Below, piece by piece: positions 60,462-64,000 of a DNA stretch of 64,000 bases (position 1 is its first letter; every line of letters starts with the position of its first letter). This stretch comes from an uncultured Mycoplasmatota bacterium. GTDB taxonomy: Bacteria; Bacillota_I; Bacilli_A; RF39; UBA660. The notes below the pieces were generated by a model, which was given only the letters and a program-made list of their open reading frames with translations, searched no databases and was not told the origin of the DNA. Location: contig CALEBF010000014.1 of assembly GCA_937944975.1 (NCBI GenBank), positions 248,001 through 312,000 on the forward strand, given 5' to 3'. The translations under genes and the position numbers were made by a program.

Positions 60462-61082
60462 ATGAAGACGAAAATTTATTTGGTACGTCATGCACGTACT
60501 GGTGCAAACGACAAAGGAATTTTATCGGGAGTTACAGATGTAGAAGTAAGTATAGAAGGGATGAAACAAATAGAAGCATTCACACCTGTTTTTCGCAATG
60601 TAAAATTAGATAAAATCTATACAAGTCCACTTTCTAGAACGAGAGAGACAATCGCTAAAATTGCACAGGAACATCATCTAGAACCAATTGTGATTCGCGA
60701 GCTAATAGAAAAAAATAATGGAATTGCGGAGACGATGACAATCGAGCAAGTAGAGCAAATCATTCCTGGTGCGAAGGCGATGTTTTTACCAAATGGGATG
60801 CTTCCAGATATCGAAGGAGCAGAGACCTTAGAACAGGCTCAAAAAAGAAATGTAGATACGATATTATATTGTGCAAAAGAGAATATTGGAAATAATATTT
60901 TAATCTGTACACATGGATTTGTCTTAAAACTATTTGTGTGGAAGTTATTAAATCGAGATCCACGAAAAATATATCCTAATATATCGATTGAAAATACTTC
61001 GATAACGACAGTCGAATACGATGGTATTGAAAATGAAATGACGTTATTAGAAATTGCGAATGGTGATCATTTGAAAAAGTGA
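60462..61082 (+). CDS. Histidine phosphatase family protein (phosphoglycerate mutase-like)
   Basis: A 206-residue branch-1 histidine phosphatase. LVRHARTGANDKG carries the catalytic His (RHA in place of RHG), TSPLSRTRETIAKIA the second Arg, the acid Glu lies in IEKNNGIAE, and CTHGFVLK gives the second His. Substrate is open: sugar phosphates, cofactors or a phosphoprotein. Start 60462 is chosen for GAAGGTGATAG; the frame from 60423 overlaps the -10 region. Confidence 0.85.
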   Translation: MKTKIYLVRHARTGANDKGILSGVTDVEVSIEGMKQIEAFTPVFRNVKLDKIYTSPLSRTRETIAKIAQEHHLEPIVIRELIEKNNGIAETMTIEQVEQIIPGAKAMFLPNGMLPDIEGAETLEQAQKRNVDTILYCAKENIGNNILICTHGFVLKLFVWKLLNRDPRKIYPNISIENTSITTVEYDGIENEMTLLEIANGDHLKK

Positions 61083-61157
61083 GGAAATCCTGGAAAAAAA
61101 GATATCTGCGTATGCAAAAAAATATTTCTCGAATATCATATGTTAGAGGTGAGACAT

Positions 61158-62036
61158 ATGGCATTAAGAGGAATCGATGTTTCGAGCTATCAAGGAGTGA
61201 TCAATTGGGAAGAGGTCAAGTCACAAATTGACTTTGCAATCATACGATGTGGCTATGCGGGAGATTTAAAAGCATATGATGATAAGCAATTTATATACAA
61301 TGCAACAGAGTGTACGAGATTAGGTATTCCGTTTGGTGTTTATCTATATAGCTATGCCCAGAATGTAGAAAATGCAAAAAGCGAAGTTGCACACACATTG
61401 CGGTTGGTCAAAGATTTTAAATTAACATATCCGATATTTTATGACGTCGAAGATCCGCAGTACCAAGCAGGGTTATCGAACGAACTTTTAACAGAGATAT
61501 GTAATACGTATTGTTCGGAAATAGAAGCTGCAGGGTATTATGTAGGAATTTATTCTAGTTTAAATTGGTTTCGTACCAAATTGAACAGTCCTACATTAGA
61601 TCGTTATGACAAATGGGTAGCACAGTGGAATTCGATAGATCAAGCAGACTTTACACATGGTATGTGGCAGTATAGTTCTGATGGTTCGATTACAGGAATT
61701 ACGGGGCGTGTAGATATGGATATCGCATATTACGATTATCCCGAGATTATAAAAAGTGCAGGGTTAAATGGTTTTCAAAAACCAGAACCAGAGCCTGAAC
61801 CAGAGCCAAGTTGTGAGGAATTATTAAATACAGCTAATCAAAAAATAGATGCATTGCAGAAAGAAAATGATCAGTTGAGAGAAGAATTAAAGGATTTACA
61901 AAATACGGAATCAGAGAAAACAGGTGCGGAACTAATTTTTACATGCCCTAAAAAAGCGACTTATTATCTTTCGTTAGATAAGAATGACGAGCTATATTAT
62001 AAAGCGGGGTCCGTTGACAAGCGAAATGGTTCATGA
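61158..62036 (+). CDS. GH25 lysozyme with C-terminal coiled coil
   Basis: A 292-residue protein. The GH25 barrel (about 1-195) begins GIDVSSYQGVINWEEVK and has the catalytic acids in YPIFYDVEDPQ, then GIYSSLNWF, WVAQWNS and DMDIAYYD. An EPEPEPEPEP linker and a coiled coil (NQKIDALQKENDQLREELKDL, in parts) precede a short C-terminal segment. There is no signal peptide, so release would need a holin-like route or lysis, as for phage endolysins. Start 61158 is preferred for GAGGTGAG. The gene's end overlaps the promoter of the gltX leader. Confidence 0.85.
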   Translation: MALRGIDVSSYQGVINWEEVKSQIDFAIIRCGYAGDLKAYDDKQFIYNATECTRLGIPFGVYLYSYAQNVENAKSEVAHTLRLVKDFKLTYPIFYDVEDPQYQAGLSNELLTEICNTYCSEIEAAGYYVGIYSSLNWFRTKLNSPTLDRYDKWVAQWNSIDQADFTHGMWQYSSDGSITGITGRVDMDIAYYDYPEIIKSAGLNGFQKPEPEPEPEPSCEELLNTANQKIDALQKENDQLREELKDLQNTESEKTGAELIFTCPKKATYYLSLDKNDELYYKAGSVDKRNGS

Positions 62037-62252
62037 TAAAATACTAGTTGTAAAAGACGAAGAAGAAGAGGAGTATCTATCGAAATCGTTATAGAGAGCT
62101 TATGGTTGGTGAAAATAAGTACGAGGAACATAGAGAAGAAACTTTGGAGTTGATGATTCCGTTTCCCGCGTTAAGGGATTTGAGTCTATTTTATAAATAG
62201 AGAACTAAGGTGGTACCACGAAGATTCGTCCTTAACAGATGAATCTTTTTTA
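62014..62252 (+). promoter_or_regulatory. T-box leader of gltX
   Basis: Promoter TTGACA (62014) - 17 bases - TAAAAT (62037); the -35 lies in the last codons of the lysozyme gene. Stem I has GAGAGCTTATGGTTGGTG, a typical distal part. The T-box is AACTAAGGTGGTACCACG (62202-62220), and the terminator AAGATTCGTC...GATGAATCTT-T4 ends at about 62252. Several GAA triplets occur near the expected specifier (62130-62142), fitting glutamate, but the exact one is not decided. Confidence 0.88.
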
Positions 62253-62271
62253 TGTAGAAAGGAAAGAGAGT

Positions 62272-63924
62272 ATGACAAATAAAGAATATGCAGATTTTTT
62301 ATTACCAAATGTAGAGCATGATATGGATTACTATGAGAAGAAATATCCATACCGCGATTTAAAAGAAGGAGCAATCGTAACACGTTATGCACCGAGTCCA
62401 ACAGGATTCGTTCATATGGGGGCATTATATGCAGCATTTATCGAGAGAAAGATGGCACGTCAAACAGATGGTGTATTCTTCTTAAGAATTGAAGATACTG
62501 ATAAAAAACGTGAAGTAGAAAATGGAATTGAAAGTATCGTACGCGATTTAAATAACTTTGGAATTACTTTTGATGAAGGTGTCGTAAACGAAACAGAAGA
62601 AAAGGGAATATACGGACCATATATTCAAAGTAAGAGAAAAGATATCTATCAGGCATTCGCAAAATATTTGATCGAGCAAGATCTCGCATATCCAGCATTC
62701 GAAACAGAAGAGGAATTAAAAGAAATTCGCGAACATCAAGAACTTGTTAAAGATCGTATTGGATATTATGGAGATTATGCGAAAAGTCGTTTCTTTACGA
62801 AAGAAGAAGCGGTAGAGAAAATTAAAAATGGAGCACCATATATTATTCGTTTGAAATCTCCTGGCGATTTCAATAAAAAGATCGTTTTAAATGACGCGAT
62901 CAAAGGAAAAATCGAGATGCCAGAAAACGATATGGATATCGTTATCATCAAATCAGATGGTCTTCCAACATATCATTTTGCGCATCTTGTCGACGATCAT
63001 TTGATGCGTACGACACATGTCATTCGTGGAGACGAATGGGTGAGTTCAGCTCCAGTTCATTTACAATTATTTCAAGTATTTGGATTCAAAGCTCCAAAAT
63101 ATGCTCACATCTCTCCTTTGATGAAAGAGGAAAATGGTGCTCGTCGTAAGTTGAGTAAGAGAAAAGACCCAGAGATGGCAGTAAGCTACTATCACGAAAA
63201 GGGAATTCCAAACGAAGCAATTTTGCTTTATTTAGCAACGGTTGCAAACTCTAATTTCGAAGGTTGGTTAGATGCGAATCCAACTGGTAAAATCGATGAT
63301 TTTAAGATGGAATTCAAAAAAATTAGTCCAAGTGGATCATTATTCGATTTAGAGAAGATCTTAAACTTATCTAAAAACTTTATTAGTCGATTAAAAGCAG
63401 AGGAAGTATACGAAAGAGGTCTTGCGTGGGCAGAGGAATACGATAGGGACTTTGCAGGTCTTTTAAAGAAGTATAAAGAATATTCTATTGGTATTTTTGA
63501 TATCGAGAGAAACAAGAAAAAACCAAGAAAAGATTACACTTGTTTTAGCGATTTAAAGAATCAGATTTGGTATATGTACGACGAATTATATCATCCAAAT
63601 GAGGAAGATTTTGAATATCAAAATATCAACGATCCAAAAGAAATCGAAACAATTTTATCTACTTATATGGAAAAGTACTACAACGAAGAAGAAGACGAAC
63701 AAACTTGGTTTGAACATATGAAAGATTTAGCTTCTGAACTTGGGTATGCAAGAGAAGTCAAAGAATACAAAAATAATCCAGACCAATATAAGGGACACAT
63801 CGGAGATATTAGCATGGTACTTCGTGTCGCACTTACAACGAAATCAATGACGCCAAATTTATACGATATTATGAAATTGTTTGGACGCGATCGTATGATG
63901 CAAAGATATGGACTAAAAAAATAG
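62272..63924 (+). CDS. gltX: Glutamyl-tRNA synthetase
   Basis: Class I synthetase charging tRNA-Glu; 550 residues, longer than the ~485 of B. subtilis GltX. The HIGH-type motif is PSPTGFVHMGALYAAF (about residue 45), FLRIEDTDKKRE and YHFAHLVDDHLMRTTHVIRGDEW (in parts) build the active site, and the KMSKS-type motif is RRKLSKRKDPE. A helical anticodon-binding region follows. Start 62272 is chosen because GGAAAGAGAG precedes it and the frame from 62239 lies in the terminator. Controlled by the T-box leader. Confidence 0.93.
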   Translation: MTNKEYADFLLPNVEHDMDYYEKKYPYRDLKEGAIVTRYAPSPTGFVHMGALYAAFIERKMARQTDGVFFLRIEDTDKKREVENGIESIVRDLNNFGITFDEGVVNETEEKGIYGPYIQSKRKDIYQAFAKYLIEQDLAYPAFETEEELKEIREHQELVKDRIGYYGDYAKSRFFTKEEAVEKIKNGAPYIIRLKSPGDFNKKIVLNDAIKGKIEMPENDMDIVIIKSDGLPTYHFAHLVDDHLMRTTHVIRGDEWVSSAPVHLQLFQVFGFKAPKYAHISPLMKEENGARRKLSKRKDPEMAVSYYHEKGIPNEAILLYLATVANSNFEGWLDANPTGKIDDFKMEFKKISPSGSLFDLEKILNLSKNFISRLKAEEVYERGLAWAEEYDRDFAGLLKKYKEYSIGIFDIERNKKKPRKDYTCFSDLKNQIWYMYDELYHPNEEDFEYQNINDPKEIETILSTYMEKYYNEEEDEQTWFEHMKDLASELGYAREVKEYKNNPDQYKGHIGDISMVLRVALTTKSMTPNLYDIMKLFGRDRMMQRYGLKK

Positions 63925-63947
63925 AGATGTAAGTCTCTATTTTTTCT
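63915..63947. terminator. Bidirectional terminator after gltX
   Basis: AAATAGAGA and TCTCTATTT with a seven-base loop, A6 before and T6 after. Confidence 0.85.
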
Positions 63948-64000
63948 TGTGTCTTTTTCCAATATTCTTCGTATGTTTTTTCTTTTTCTTCTTTTTGACT
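63937..64000 (-). CDS. Possible C-terminal end of a minus-strand gene (partial)
   Basis: Read leftward from the window edge, an open frame encodes a Lys-rich tail (HTKNIGKRHKKK at its end) and stops with TAG at 63937-63939, just inside the bidirectional terminator. The placement of the stop against the hairpin is what a real convergent gene would show. Only 20 codons are visible, so no function is proposed. Confidence 0.3.
   Translation of the reverse strand, partial: VKKKKKKKHTKNIGKRHKKK

Noticed and set aside
60298..60507. Minus-strand 69-residue frame in the gap before the phosphatase gene
   Set aside because: It overlaps the start of the phosphatase gene, has no ribosome site and looks like a non-coding frame rich in His/Tyr.

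Overview
The window is a 64 kb, gene-dense chromosomal segment of a low-G+C Bacillota (Firmicutes) genome that uses the standard bacterial code (TAA, TAG and TGA all act as stops). The sequence suggests a member of class Bacilli able, or once able, to sporulate. It has a near-canonical GerE, a SpoIIIAH-like protein and a GerM-like protein, type B RNase P RNA next to gpsB, T-box leaders, and several gene orders known from Bacillus. No genus is named because no 16S rRNA is present. Almost every gene lies on the plus strand; minus-strand genes are isolated and usually share bidirectional terminators with plus-strand neighbours.

Layout. 1-2.5 kb: end of a GT39/PMT-type mannosyltransferase and two membrane-anchored proteins. 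2.6-7.0 kb: str operon (rpsL, rpsG, fusA, tuf) with a UUCG-capped leader hairpin. 7.1-11.1 kb: FemAB-type peptidyltransferase, murD, eno. 11.1-19.9 kb: small membrane protein, putative zincin, priA, two tandem GT2 glycosyltransferases, frr, an acetyltransferase, an AI-2E family exporter and a dNMP kinase. 19.9-29.2 kb: the Bacillus-like block alaS-ireB-ruvX-yrzB-mltG-yrrM-(lytic transglycosylase)-trhP1-trhP2-greA. 29.3-40.6 kb: tig, two tandem HELDH-motif paralogues, an MBOAT/DHHW-type pair with eroded active sites, a degenerate RNase J, a helical-repeat protein, miaB and ldh. 40.6-43.7 kb: second FemAB gene, a two-gene DUF3800 cassette and tRNA-Arg. 43.8-47.8 kb: gerM, gerE and spoIIIAH, an autoregulated GntR-ABC exporter operon and tRNA-Cys. 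48-55.4 kb: LCP-family protein, membrane protein, ZIP transporter, T-box-thrS, and a pseudopilin fused to a formylglycine-generating-enzyme-like fold. 55.5-58.7 kb: a small ORF, gpsB, rnpB, rodZ-like, pgsA, recA. 58.7-64 kb: pepC, tRNA-Ser, a histidine phosphatase, GH25 lysozyme, T-box-gltX.

Most of the content is core translation, cell-wall and DNA-repair machinery. The points most worth attention are: a perfect LexA/DinR-type box between the -35 and -10 of the promoter of the tRNA-hydroxylation (TrhP/U32) genes; an RNase J that has lost most of its metal ligands; an MBOAT-DHHW acyltransferase pair in which both partners lack their signature catalytic residues; alanyl- and threonyl-tRNA synthetases missing accessory domains; tandem zincin-like unknowns; and a DUF3800 two-gene cassette beside a tRNA gene. 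No CRISPR array, insertion sequence or prophage was seen.
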